A stretch of DNA of 64,000 bases, from contig LLEY01000007.1 in NCBI GenBank assembly GCA_001414485.1, positions 186,001-250,000 of the forward strand. The letters run 5' to 3'. Under the pieces are notes generated by a model. That model was not told where the DNA came from. It searched no databases and saw only the letters and a list, made by a program, of their open reading frames with translations. Shown here piece after piece: positions 35,794-46,983 of the stretch. The stretch comes from Calycina herbarum. Its lineage: Eukaryota; Ascomycota; Leotiomycetes; Helotiales; Pezizellaceae. Positions within the stretch are counted from its first letter, which is position 1. Each line of letters starts with the position of its first letter. The position numbers and the translations under genes are program-made.

Positions 35794-36226
35794 ACGTGTA
35801 TGTATAGCGAACCGGCTAAATAAGCGAACCGGCTAACTGAAAATATATCTAAAATCGCGATTTTGATATTTTAATATCTTTACGAATTGTTGATTAAAAA
35901 TTTTAAAATTAAAACTTTGATTTCATTACTATATAAATATAAAAGTTATAAAATGTAAGACTAAGGCTAATTTATATTAAAAAGTTATTAAAAGAAGAAG
36001 AAAAAAGACAAGATTATAAGAGTATTTTTAAGCGAATCGCTAAGTAAAATCATATAGCGTCTAAAACTTAGAATTCTAAATATATATATAGTAATGAAAT
36101 CAAAGTTTTAATTTTAAAACTTTTGATTAATAGTTCGTAGAGATATTAAAATGTCAAAATCGCGATTTTAGATATATTTTCAGTTAGCCGGTTCGCTTGT
36201 TTAGCTGGTTCGCTATATATACACGT
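35794..36226. mobile_element. MITE with about 145-bp terminal inverted repeats
   Basis: 433 bp between TA duplications (35792-35793, 36227-36228), inserted in gag of chromovirus 1; the sister element shows the empty site near 45570. Left arm starts ACGTGTATGTATAGCGAACC, and the right arm is its near-perfect reverse complement over about 145 bases with a few transitions, leaving a centre of about 145 bases. Each arm also repeats GCGAACCGGCTAA. The ACGT start and TA target match the Fot1-like elements here, so their transposase may have moved it. No coding capacity. Confidence 0.88.
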
Positions 36227-36811
36227 TAACGTTAGAATTTATTAGTATAATCTATTACTAATCTAGTTTAATATAAGTTTAAAAGCTTATATATAGTAGT
36301 TTAGATAGCGTCGAAGTCTCTAAAGACTTTTCTAATAGTTACTTTAAATTCTCTCTAAGATTTAAATATAATCTTAGTTAATTCTATCTTTCTATCTTTA
36401 TTCTTATTCTTAAAGAAATCTTTAAAATATAGCTAAGCCTATTCTAATACTAATCCTCTTAAGTAGAAGATAGTAAAGATAGTTTATAAATTATAATTAC
36501 CTTTGAATTTATTAGAATTAAAGTTAAAGTAGATGTCTATTTAGAGAAGAAATAAGTTAAGTTTCTTACGCTTTCTATAATACGTATCTAGTATCTTAAC
36601 TTTAATAGACTTAAGTACTTCGACCTTATAGAGCTCGGAGGCGTCTAGTATACTAATATTATCGTCGTTCCTAGATAACTATATACTAGTAGGTGTTCTT
36701 CTAGTAGTATTTCTAGATGTTTCTATAACGTTGACTCGACTAGTATTCGAGCTAGCTATAGCGGGAGTTACTAGAGCTATAGTAACTAAACTTCTAAGCA
36801 GGTGCTTAAAG

Positions 36812-37258
36812 TATAACGAAACTTAAACGAACTAAATAAAGATAACTAAGTCTTAAAAGTTAGTATATAGATAAGAAGTATAGATATACTAGGTTATTTA
36901 CTTAGAAGTAAACTCGTTACTTATATTAAAGATATTAAATAAGATAATAAGATTAATAACTAAAGTTAAGTACGAAGCTCCTATCTAATAGCAGACGTGC
37001 TAGTTCTATATAGAACTCTTCGTACTATCCGGATCCCTTTATAAGCCTAGATCCCTAGATCTCTCTAGATCTTCTAAGAGATCTATTAGAATCTAATACG
37101 TAACTTTCAACAGTTATCTAATAGTAAGATCCTAGAATACCTAAATACCTCTATATTACTGATTCCCTTCTATATTACCTTCTATTTCCTAGATATCGTA
37201 TCTTATTCTATTAGAGCGCTGTCTAGACTACTTACTACGTATAATGTGATTTGTAATA
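36812..37258 (-). repeat. Chromovirus 1 LTR, right (5' LTR in coding sense)
   Basis: 447 bp, begins TATAACGAAAC and ends GTGATTTGTAATA; same length as the left LTR. Its ends have lost the TG...CA form through transitions. Confidence 0.93.
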
Positions 37259-38863
37259 TACTACTAAGAACCGCTTTGATAATTTTAGAAGGTAGAGCGA
37301 AAAAAATCTAGATTAAGCTTAGTATAGTTTATAGATTAGTAAGGAATACGGTCCTTTAGATAGAGTCTAAGAGTCTTTAGTAGTAGTAATAAACGTCTAA
37401 TATAGTTTATTAGAACTTGGCGTATATTAGGGCCTAGTATACTTTTCCTATCTTCTCTACTTTATTATTTTAATACGTGTTATCTTAACAACTACTAATA
37501 GAAATTCAAACTTAAGAAGCTCGAATTATCTTAGCTATTAAAGCTATCCGATTATCTAAAAAGCTTAGTTATTAAGCTACTAGAAAAATCTACAAAGTCT
37601 CTAAAACTAGCTTTTACTATAGAATAAACAGCTAACTTCCTCTCCTAGAACGACGGCTAGTAAATATTAAATTAACTTAACTTAAGAAGGAAGTGATTTT
37701 TTAAAACATACTTAACTTAGATTCTAGAGGGTTTATACCCCGGCTAGCTAGTATAGAAGATATAGTAAATTATATCCTCGAATCGTAGAGAGGGAAACGT
37801 ATTAGTAAGCTTTAGATACATCGATTTATATAATAATAACTAGAGTTAAAGACGTGTTTTAATCGCGTTTATAACTTCTAAAGAGCCTTATACGAAGATC
37901 CTAACCTAATTAGTACGTGGTTCCGACTTATATAAAATATAAGAGCGAAATATAACGTTTTAGATTACGATTTCTATAACTTCGATAAAACAGGCTTTAT
38001 AATAGGTGTGATTTGCTCTGTAATAGTTATTACACGTGTAGATCGACGTAGTAGAGGTAAGGCAGTTTAGCTAGGTAATCGAGAATAAGCTATAGCAATT
38101 ACTTATATTAATAGCAAGGGTTAGGATATCTCTTTATTTTTAGTTATCTAAGAGAAGAATTATCTTACGAATTAGTATATAGATAGCGGCCTTTTATACG
38201 ACTAGGTTATTAAACTGATAAGTAATAGATAGATAAACAACGAGATAGGTCTAGAATAGCTAAAACACTTTAATAAATATATTACTAGTTATATAAAGGG
38301 TCTATATCGAATACTAGTGTTAGATAGGTATAAGAGTTATAAATCAGCTGAATTTTAAGAGTATTATAAAGTATATAATATTATAACTCTTAGACTACCT
38401 TCTTACTTATCTTATATAACCTAACTACTTAATATTAGATACTTTAGTATATTAAAGCAAGTATATAGTCAGTAGATTAAGACGTTTATTAAAGCCTATA
38501 TTAACTATATTACGAAGGTGGAGTTCTTTTTAGCTTTTATAGTAGTATATAAAGAATTAATAATAGTCTAGAACGCTTAAGCTAGATTCTATAGAGCTGG
38601 CCTAGTACCTTTTAACTTATAAGTAGTACTTTTAAAGCTTGACGTAAGGTTACGGACTCTAACTCCTCTAAGACTCTCTACTGCTAATTCTAATACTTAG
38701 ATCTCCTAGACTCTCTTAAACCCTACTAAAGCGCTCTTATAATCGACTCTTGTTTAGAAACGGATTACCTGTTACTAGAGGAGCTCGCCGACTCTACTAT
38801 TTAAGACAGTTACTATATTAGCAAAAGATATAGAGCGAATAGCTTATAAGATAACCTTGTTAT

Positions 38864-39296
38864 TATAACGAAACTTAAACAACTAAACAAAGGTGACTAA
38901 GCCTCGAAGGTTAGTATATAGGTAAGAAGTATAGATACGCCGGGTTATTTACTTAGAAGTAAACTCGTTACTTATATTAAAGATATTAAATAAGATAATA
39001 AGATTAATAACTAAAGTTAAGTACGAAGCTCCTATCTAATAGCAGACGTGCTAGTCTTATATAGAACTGTAGTCCTCTGTTCTAATCGCTCTAGTCGCTT
39101 ACTCTGATCGCTTTAGTCGACAGGCGACTTAAGCGACTTAAGCGACTAGGTTATATAATGTCCCTTACTAAAAGAAATCTATAGATCGCTTAGCTAGTCT
39201 AATAATCCCTCTTCTATAAGAGTTTCTAATAGTGCTTAACCTGTTAGAGCGCTGCCTAGTCTTTACTTATTATATACTTATATATAATTTATAATA
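38864..39296 (-). repeat. Chromovirus 2 LTR, left
   Basis: 433 bp, TATAACGAAAC to ATAATTTATAATA. The central part carries alternating TCGCT/AGCGA motifs (TCGCTCTAGTCGCTTACTC...GCGACTTAAGCGAC) in place of the GATCC-rich middle of the chromovirus 1 LTR. Confidence 0.93.
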
Positions 39297-39470
39297 CTAT
39301 CCCCTTCTTAGCCTAGTATATCCCTACGCTTAAGTACGACCTAAGAAATACTATTAGAAGGCTAGCAGCCTTTTCTTACTATAATGTTTTTAATAACACT
39401 ATTTATAAAAGATAAACTAAAATAAAATCGTATTAATAACACCTTTTATATTAATTAAGTAGGATCTAAA

Positions 39471-40025
39471 ATGTTCTCTTATACTCGCTGTCTTACCTCT
39501 ACGTCTAGTTGTCGATATATAACTATTACCGAGGGTAAGAAATGTTCTAAGTATACTAGGAAGAGTAAAACTTATAATATCGAGAAGTAAAATCGAATAC
39601 TCTTAACTTTTAAGTAGGAATCTCTTGATATATAGAAACGTTGTCTATAGGTTAAGGAAGAGACGGCTTATCAGGCTTAAGAAAAAGCCTTTTAGGCCTA
39701 GTAGGAAGCAATGTTAAAGGTTCTCTATCTTCGAGTATAGTAACGTCTTCTCGACGAGCGAGAATAACAGATGCTTCGTCGTAGACTTAGCACCTTTTAG
39801 GAGCTAGATAAAGCTAAGAAGAAGGAGGAAAAAGAAAAAGAAGAGAAGGAAAGGAGAGAGGAGGCTGCTAGGCTAACCGCCTACTCTACCCCTACTGCTT
39901 CTAACCCTGCTTTCGACCTAGGTCTTGATCCTAGTTTTCTTAAGATCTTCCTTATCGATTACCTAATATAGGTAATCTTAGGTTTTAATAGTAGAAGTCC
40001 TAAAGTTCCTCTAAGTACTAGTTAA
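39471..40025 (+). pseudogene. Antisense accessory ORF relic of chromovirus 2: Cys-rich start plus coiled coil
   Basis: Strand opposite to gag-pol, ending at the position where the chromodomain end of pol begins on the other strand. From ATG at 39471: FSYTRCLTSTSSC, then ITEGKKCSKYTRKSKTYN, suggesting a Cys cluster of the form C..C...C...C with some Cys now Tyr; then a Gln-rich helix broken by TAA/TAG (KEETAYQA, EKAF, EAMLKVLYLRV), an acidic-basic coiled coil (KAKKKEEKEKEEKERREEA), and a Thr/Pro tail (TPTASNPAFDLGLDPSFL). Apparent length 184 codons. I recall similar Cys-rich coiled-coil hypothetical proteins in filamentous fungi but cannot name a family. Confidence 0.6.
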
Positions 40026-43000
40026 TATTTTTTCTAGGTTCTTAAGTGTTTTTTAAATATAAGTAATCTAACTATTTAATTAAATACTTAATCTTACCTC
40101 TAATAATCTTATAGTTAAGAATTCTTTTAACTTTATATTTAGTGTTTAGATTAACTAGTTAAATTTCTATAAATAGGGCTAGTAGTGCTCCTAGTAGTAC
40201 TAGTTCGAGTAGGGATATATAGAATACTAGGTAGATATTTATTATCCTTAGTAGTACTAATTTATAATTTAAAGGTCTCTTAACTTATTTGATTTTAAAT
40301 AGTCTAAGTTTTTTATAATCTAGTTTATTACTTAGTCTTTTTATATCGATGTTTTTTTATACTAAGTAGACTTTATCTTCCTCTTTTAGTATTAGCTCCT
40401 AACTACGTCGTTTATTATAGTAGTATATATTTCTTTCTATAATAAACTATAAATCTTCTATAAGTTCCTTATATAACCTCTTAATTTTTAAGACCTAAAC
40501 ACGAGTAAGCTAGTTATTAATAGTCGTAGATAGTAGTTCTTAGTATATTAATAATTTATATCCGAAGTTAGTATAGAATAGTATAATAAGTATTATTTCC
40601 GTTATTAAACTATTATAGGCAAACTATACTAAGAGTAGTAGTTCTACCTAGTTATTCTACTAGTAGCTTATATAATAATAAAGGTATGTTTTAACTACTT
40701 AATTTATCTATTTATTTCTTCTATTTATTTAAGAGTAAAAAGCTGTTAAAAGCTTTCTTTTTATACCTAATCGTTTTATAAGAGCGATTTAAAATTTTAA
40801 GATAAAGAGCTTATCTCTATTTAAGAGTATCTCTTTAAGTAGTCTATATCTTAAGACTACTTCTCTAAGGAATGCGAATACTAATTCCTTAGCTATACTT
40901 AACTCTATATATACTACTAAAATTATATATTTTATAAGTTGTTTTATAATAACTAGGATCGAGTTATACTTAACTCTTATTATTAGATCTTTAGATTTTA
41001 GTAATTTAATAATAAAATCTATAGATATTAATTTCTAAGGTATTTATAGTATTAGAGTAGTGTTTATCTGTCTATAAGAAGTATAGTAGAAAGCCTTATT
41101 CCTAGTATAAGTATTATATTCTACTATTACTTCCTTAACTATTATAGATAATCGATTAATATAGTAGTATTATCTTATTCTTTAGAGGGTTCTACGAATT
41201 CCTTAGTAGCTATAAGTAGGCGTAGTATAGTATTCTTATATAAATTCCTTTATATACGAGCTAAGGACTTATAATTTTCCTTTTATATACTAGTTATAAC
41301 CTTTATATATATTTTAAATTTTATCTATTTAAATATTATTTATTACTATAATTTTATATATAGTAGATACTAAGTCTTTATTCTTAAGAGTTTTTAAGAT
41401 TATAATCTTCTTATACTCTTTATTTCTCTCGTATCTAGGTTTCTAGCTAAGAGCATCGGCTCGAGTATTTAACGTTCTCTTTATATATTAAATAATAATA
41501 TTAAATCCTTCTAATATCTCTAACTATCTAGCTAATCGTCTAGTTATAAGTTCTTTAGTTATTATAAATATTCTAAGATTCTTATAGTTAGATAGGACCG
41601 TAACTAGGTGTTTTACTAGCTATAGATAGATTCTCTAGTATTTTAAAGCTAATACTATAGTAAGTAACTCTTTATTAAATATATTATAGTTTTATTATAC
41701 TAGGTTAAATGTTTTAGAATAATATATAATAGATATAAGTTTTCTCTTTTTATTTAGTTATAGGTAAATTATACCTACTAATATATCTAAGGCGTCTATT
41801 TTAATTATACTTAGTTTTTCTATAAACCTTACTTTAATCTTTTAAAAAGCGTTCTTAGCTTATTTATTCTAAATAAATTTAATAGCTTCTTTAACTAGTA
41901 TTATTATTAGTTTAGTAATCTTTATATAGTCTTATATAAATAGATAATAAAAGTTTATAAATCTAAGAAAGGACTATATATCTTTTATATTCTCTAGTAA
42001 TTTCTAGTTTAAGATATCTTAGTATTACGAATCATAGTATACGTAGTAAGTAGTTTAGACAGCGTTCTAATAGAATAAGGTATAACATCTAGGAATAGAA
42101 GGTAACACAGGAGGGAATTAGTAATACGAAGGGCATTTAGGGATTTTAGGATCTTACTATTATAGTAATATTAGAAGTTATATACAGTTATATAACGTGA
42201 TCGCCTATATCGCTCTAATCGCCTTAATCGTAAGCGACGCGAGCGATGTAAGTAATATAAGCGATATAATTAGAATAAAGGTTCTATATAAGACTAGCAC
42301 GTCTGCTATTAGATAGGAGCTTCGTACTTAACTTTAGTTATTAATCTTATCGTATTATTTAATATCTTTAATATAAGTAACGAGTTCACTTCTAAGTAAA
42401 TAACCCGGCGTATCTATACTTCTTATCTATATACTAACCTTCAAGACTTAGTTATCTTTGTTTAGTTCGTTTGAGTTTCGTTATACTTAGATCTTTACTA
42501 GATCTATTTCTATTTTCCCTAGGCTAAATACCTACTCTAGGAAAAGTGTCTAAGTTACTTCGAACTTGTATTTTAAGAGTTTTAACTAAGAGTTTACTTT
42601 TATAAGTTATTATAAAACCTCTTTAACATATCTCTTATATTCTTCTTCTTTTTCTAAGAAGATTAAGATATTATCTAAGTAATAAATTACTATTACTTCT
42701 AGAAGATCTCTTAAAATATTATTATTTTATCTCTAATATATAGCTAATATATTATAAAGTCTAAATAGTATAACTATATATTTATAAAAGCTCGATAGTA
42801 AGGTAAATACTATCTTTTATTCGTCTCTAGTTTTTATTTATATAAGTCTATAAGCGTTTTATTAATCTAATTTTATAAATTATACTACCTTATCTAACTT
42901 ATCTTATAAGTATTAGCTAGGTAGTAGTAGATAAGCGTCCTTAACTATAGTATAATTTACTTCCTAATAATTAATATATACTCTCTTATCTAGGTCGTCT

Positions 43001-46000
43001 TTCTTCTTAATAATAAGTATATTTAAGGTAATTAGTAACTTAGATCTTCTAATATATCCCTTTTTAATACCTTCCTTTATATAACTCTTTATTCTCTATA
43101 GGCTTTTCTAGTTATATAACTAAAGCTTCTGCTTTAAGAGGTAATAACCCTCTTTTAATTTAATCTTATAATCTTATAAGCAATGTTCTAGCAAGGCTTA
43201 TAAGTCTTCTAGGTTTTTGAACAAAGCTTTAAATTCTCTATACTATATAGGTATTTTATTATTAGCTTTCTTACTAACCTGTAGAGGACCTTAGACAAGG
43301 TATCTTAGTACTTTAGAGGAGGTAGTACTAACCTCGTTCTAGCCTTAAAGTTATAAACGCGAACTCTTATATTTATATTAACTAAAAGTTATCTTCCTAG
43401 CTTTTTAGTCGATTTCTAGATTATATTCCTAAATCTATAGTATACTAAGTATTACTTCCTTACTTCCTATTTTAATAATATTAAATTATATATCTAAATA
43501 GTATCTTTTAATATTAATTTTTATTAGAATAGTTTACTAATTAATAATCCTATTTTAATATATAACATTTATTTTATTAACTATTCTTAATTAATATAGT
43601 CTTATCTCTTTAATTAGAATATTTAGCTTTTCTTAAGTTATTAGAGAAATAAAGTTACTTATTACTCCTAAGTCTATTATAACTTATAACTTCTTCTCTC
43701 TTATTTCTATAGTTACTACTAACTAACTTTCTCCTAAAGTAGTATCTAACTTTACTTTAATATATTAAACTTTAAAAGATCGATTTTCTTAATTATAATT
43801 CCTTCTCTCCTCGTCTTTATACTATAGAAAGAATCTTACTCTTTCCTTATTAATATATACTACTTTATATACTAATCTATATTCTAAGATTCCTATTATC
43901 CTAGGTATTCTTCTTATAAATCGTTTTAGTATTTGTCTATAATTATATTAGATCTATTTATAACTAGTTTCTATAATAGCTTCTATAGACTATAGCTCTC
44001 TTATATATAGATAATCTAAAGTAGCTTTTAATATACTTATCTCTAGTTTTATATAGTAAACCTTAAATATATAGTCTCTTGAATTCTTTTCTCTAATAGC
44101 TTGAATTCGAGACTAAGAAAAGAATACTACTTCTTCTTTACTTAATAATACTACTTTATATATCTAATAATATTCTACTATTCTAGTAGATTCTAGTAAA
44201 ATTCCTTTAAACCGTTTTTATAATAACTAGTCTAAGGTTAGACTTAGTTTATATCGTATCTATTATACTATCGTTTCCTAAACTGTTTCTATAAACCATA
44301 GTTCTCTTATTAATAGGTAGTATAATTCTTCTAGTTCTATTTTAGCCTATCTAGTTATATTAAGCTCTCTTTACTCCTAAAATAGTACGCTAAATAGTTA
44401 TTATAAGTTGTATTTTCTAAATACTAGTCTATTATTTCTAATTAATATAACTATAATATATTACTTAAACTCCTTTAGTATAATATCTTTAGGTAGTATT
44501 CTAAGGAAAGGGTTTTTAATTTATCTTTTAAATTCTATTAGAACTCGTTATATCTATATACTATTCTTATCTAAAATATCGTATACCTTCTATACGTCTC
44601 TAACCTTAAGATAAGTAGGTCTCTTAATTCGTAGTTAGTTATATATAGGTTCTTTATTCTTAATAGTTTCTTACCTAGTAATTAGACTAACTAAAGTTAT
44701 TATCTTAAAGTTATTTCTTATAACTATATAAGTTATTAAAATAGTTAGATTAACTCCTTATATAGTATAAGAACTCTAGAAGTCTAGTTTCTAGTTATTA
44801 ATATATATCTATTGATTTCCTTATTTAAAGGTTCTAAGGAAAGCCTAAGTTTCTCTAACTTTAGAGTCTTTATTTCTTATTTCTCTCTCTAAACTAGAAG
44901 ATAAATCCAATGTCTCTAAAGAACTAGTTAATAGTAGTAATTTATATTCTACTTAAAAAGGTTACTTAGATTCTATTACTAATTATATATTATAATATTC
45001 TTTAAGGAGTAGATCCCTATTATTATTAGTATCTTATATACTACTAATTCCTTAGTTATTTTTAATCTAGGTTCTATATCTTCGTACTTTAAGCTTCTTA
45101 TTTATAAGTTTAATATAATTAGTTAAAGCTACCTATTATTAAATAGTAGTATTAATTTATTTCTTTCTCTTAGAGTCTTTCTTCTTACTATACTTATTTA
45201 CTCTATAACCTAGAAAGCTATAGTTATAATATAAGTTCTACTTACGTTAACGATTTCGCTCTTCCTAGGAAAGTCCTTCTTTCTTTAGAAAGGTTTTCTT
45301 CTATATAGCGTTTACCTCCTTACTATATCTATTAGTATAAGAGTACTTCTACTTCTCTAACCCTTTACTCTTTTCTCTATATCTAGGGTTACTCTTCCTA
45401 AATTTATATAAGCAGTTATCTAGTTAGACGACTTCCTTAATTATACCTATAATAGTTAAGAATTATATATTCTACTTAGCTATTTCCTTATAGATATATA
45501 TCTTTAATCCTCTATAAAAGAGTTCTATAAGAGCGATTATATTCTATTCTAACTTTATTCTATAATATTAAAACTTATTAGTATAATCTATTACTAATCT
45601 AGTCTAGTATAATTCTAAAAGCTTATATATAGCTATTTAGATTATATTAAAGTCTCTAAAGACTTTTCTAATAGTTATCTTAAAGCCTCTCTAAGATTTA
45701 AATATAATCTTAGTTAATTCTATCTTTCTATCTTTATTCTTATTCTTAAAGAAATCCTCTAAGTATAGCTAGGCCTATTCTAATACTAATCCCCTAAGAT
45801 AGGAGATAGCAAAGATAGTTTATAAATTATAATTACCTTTAAACTTATTAGTATTAAAGTTTAAATAGATGTCTATTTAGAGAAGGAATAAGTCGAGTTC
45901 CTTTCGCTTCCTATAATACGTATCTAGTATTTTAACTTTAATAGATTTAAGTACTTCGACCTTATAGAGCTCGAGAGCGTCTAGTATACTAATATTATCG

Positions 46001-46130
46001 TCGTTCCTAGTTGACTATGTACCAGCAGGTGTTCTTCTAGTCGTACTTCTAGATGTTCCTACAACGTTGACTCGACTAGTATTCAGGCTAGCTACTACGG
46101 GGGTTACTAGAGCTATAGCAACTGAACTTC
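40026..46130 (-). pseudogene. gag-pol relic of chromovirus 2
   Basis: Minus strand, right to left: gag start close to the right LTR, zinc-knuckle trace near 45195-45250, RT near 42900-43000 (KNAYLLLPS-like), RNase H about 41450-41900, integrase about 40550-41250, and a chromodomain at about 40030-40150 with KYKVKRILNYKIIRGKIKYL and the WEP position now a stop. The inserted solo LTR lies between RT and RNase H. Many TAA/TAG codons. Confidence 0.8.
42023..42485 (+). repeat. Solo LTR nested in chromovirus 2 (opposite orientation)
   Basis: 463 bp, reverse complement of the chromovirus LTR type: begins TATTACGAATC and ends GTTTCGTTATA. Perfect target duplication CTTAG (42018-42022, 42486-42490); chromovirus 1 has the empty site at about 32695 (GATATCTTAGATCTT). 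Its one end resembles the chromovirus 1 LTR while its middle has the GCGAT/TCGCT motifs of the chromovirus 2 LTR, so it is a third subtype. Confidence 0.9.
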
Positions 46131-46147
46131 TAAGTAGGTGCTTAAAG

Positions 46148-46580
46148 TATAACGAAACTTAAATAACTAAATAAAGGTGACTAAGCCTCGAAGGTTAGTA
46201 TATAGGTAAGAAGTATAGATATACTAGGTTGTTTACTTAGAAGTGAACTCGTTACTTATATCAAAGATATTAAATAAGATAATAAGATTAATAACTAAAG
46301 TTAAGTACGAAGCTCCTATCTAATAGCAGACGTGCCAGTCTGATATAGAACTGTAGTCCTCCGTTCTAATCGCTCTAGTCGCTTACTCTGATCGCTTTAG
46401 TCGACAGGCGACTTAAGCGACTCAGGCGACTAGGTCACGTAATATCCCTTACTAAAAGAAATCCATAGATCGCTTAGTTAGTCTAATGATCCCTCTTCTA
46501 TAAGAGTTTCCGATAGTGCTTAACCTGTCAGGGCGCCGCCTGGTCTTTACTCGTTATATGCTTACACGTGATTCGTGACA
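46148..46580 (-). repeat. Chromovirus 2 LTR, right
   Basis: 433 bp, begins TATAACGAAAC and ends CACGTGATTCGTGACA. Less mutated than the left LTR toward its outer end (GTGACA kept). Confidence 0.93.
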
Positions 46581-46983
46581 GTTATCTACTAAAGTACGTA
46601 CTCTTCGAGCAGCGAATAAAGCCTTAAGCAAACGCTATAGAGCTAAAAAGACTTGTGTATATCAAGGGGGGGCACTTATAGTAGAGGATGTCTAAGATCT
46701 TTTAACTTAAAAGGACGTTAATAAGCAAGTACGACGCGACTTACGTGTAGAGAGTAGTAATAAGAAGGAGAGATAATTATCTAGACAGTGTTATAGCACT
46801 TGTAGAAAAGCTGGTTATAATATACGAACTTGTTAAATAGATATAGATGTGTCTGATTCTTCGGATTCTAAGTAGTTATAGTTAATTTAATATGTTATAG
46901 TTAATTTATTAATATTCAAAGTTAAATACTAAGGAAAAGTACGCCAGGTTCTAATATACGCCAGGTCCTGATAAACCACGTTA

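Larger units (their letters stand above)
26591..36790 (-). pseudogene. gag-pol relic of chromovirus 1
   Basis: Minus strand, from right to left. Gag: N terminus near 36790; zinc-knuckle trace at about 35440-35500 (NLYYNYSLSGYR, expected Cys now Tyr). RT: VNYTIVKNAYLLLP-like trace near 33130-33190, equivalent to the RT motif before the active site. RNase H: KPILYDFNINKPSII and a KELLTIVLALEY-like trace at about 30300-30650. Integrase: a TAFHSQ...NE.INQ-like trace near 27260-27330. Chromodomain: about 26590-26720. Interrupted by inserted elements and by many TAA/TAG codons. No functional product is possible. Confidence 0.8.
22595..37258 (-). mobile_element. Ty3/gypsy chromovirus 1, RIP-degraded, with nested insertions
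   Basis: Full-length element bounded by two 447-bp LTRs and a 5-bp target duplication: TACTG (22590-22594) and TACTA (37259-37263), differing by one G-to-A change. Coding sense is minus: from right to left come gag with a zinc-knuckle trace, reverse transcriptase, RNase H, integrase and a chromodomain, the order of Ty3/gypsy chromoviruses. A purine tract (AAGAAGAGGATAG on the minus strand) abuts the left LTR, as expected for the 3' end. Nested insertions at 23194-26051, 27521-27762, 28238-30098, 30745-32604 and 35794-36226 account for most of its excess over the sister element (about 7.2 kb without its own insertion). All frames are riddled with stops. Confidence 0.92.
38864..46580 (-). mobile_element. 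Ty3/gypsy chromovirus 2, RIP-degraded
   Basis: 7717 bp including a solo LTR insertion. Two LTRs of exactly 433 bp and a perfect 5-bp duplication GTTAT (38859-38863, 46581-46585), lying in the transposase relic of Fot1-like copy C. Minus-strand coding sense, with a purine tract (AAGAAGGGGATAG) beside the left LTR. Collinear with chromovirus 1 in gag, RT, RNase H, integrase and chromodomain, so both belong to one family, but the middle of the LTR differs. Confidence 0.93.
37400..46981 (+). mobile_element. Fot1/pogo-like transposon, copy C, split by chromovirus 2
   Basis: Two parts, 37400-38863 and 46581-46981, about 1.86 kb when the insertion is disregarded. TA duplications at 37398-37399 and 46982-46983. 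The right inverted repeat ends ...CCTGATAAACCACGT; the left (ATATAGTTTATTAGAAC) is the same with C-to-T and G-to-A changes. The transposase relic on the + strand parallels copy A (YNFDKTGFIIGVI, a TGLEWLKHFNKYI-like trace, ERIAYKIT) and resumes after the insertion (RKAGYNIRTC-like trace). Many stops. Confidence 0.88.

Noticed and set aside
36790..36812. tRNA primer-binding site next to the 5' LTR of chromovirus 1
   Set aside because: The bases following the LTR in coding sense (CTTTAAGCACCTGC) do not start with TGG; a self-priming mechanism or mutation is possible but cannot be shown.
38900..39170. Regular TCGCT/AGCGA spacing that at first looked CRISPR-like
   Set aside because: The boxes are short, unevenly spaced, and occur symmetrically in both LTRs of a eukaryotic retrotransposon.
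44408..44614. 68-codon hydrophobic frame inside chromovirus 2
   Set aside because: Antisense to the mutated pol region; TA-rich DNA yields Ile/Leu/Tyr-rich chance frames that mimic membrane proteins.
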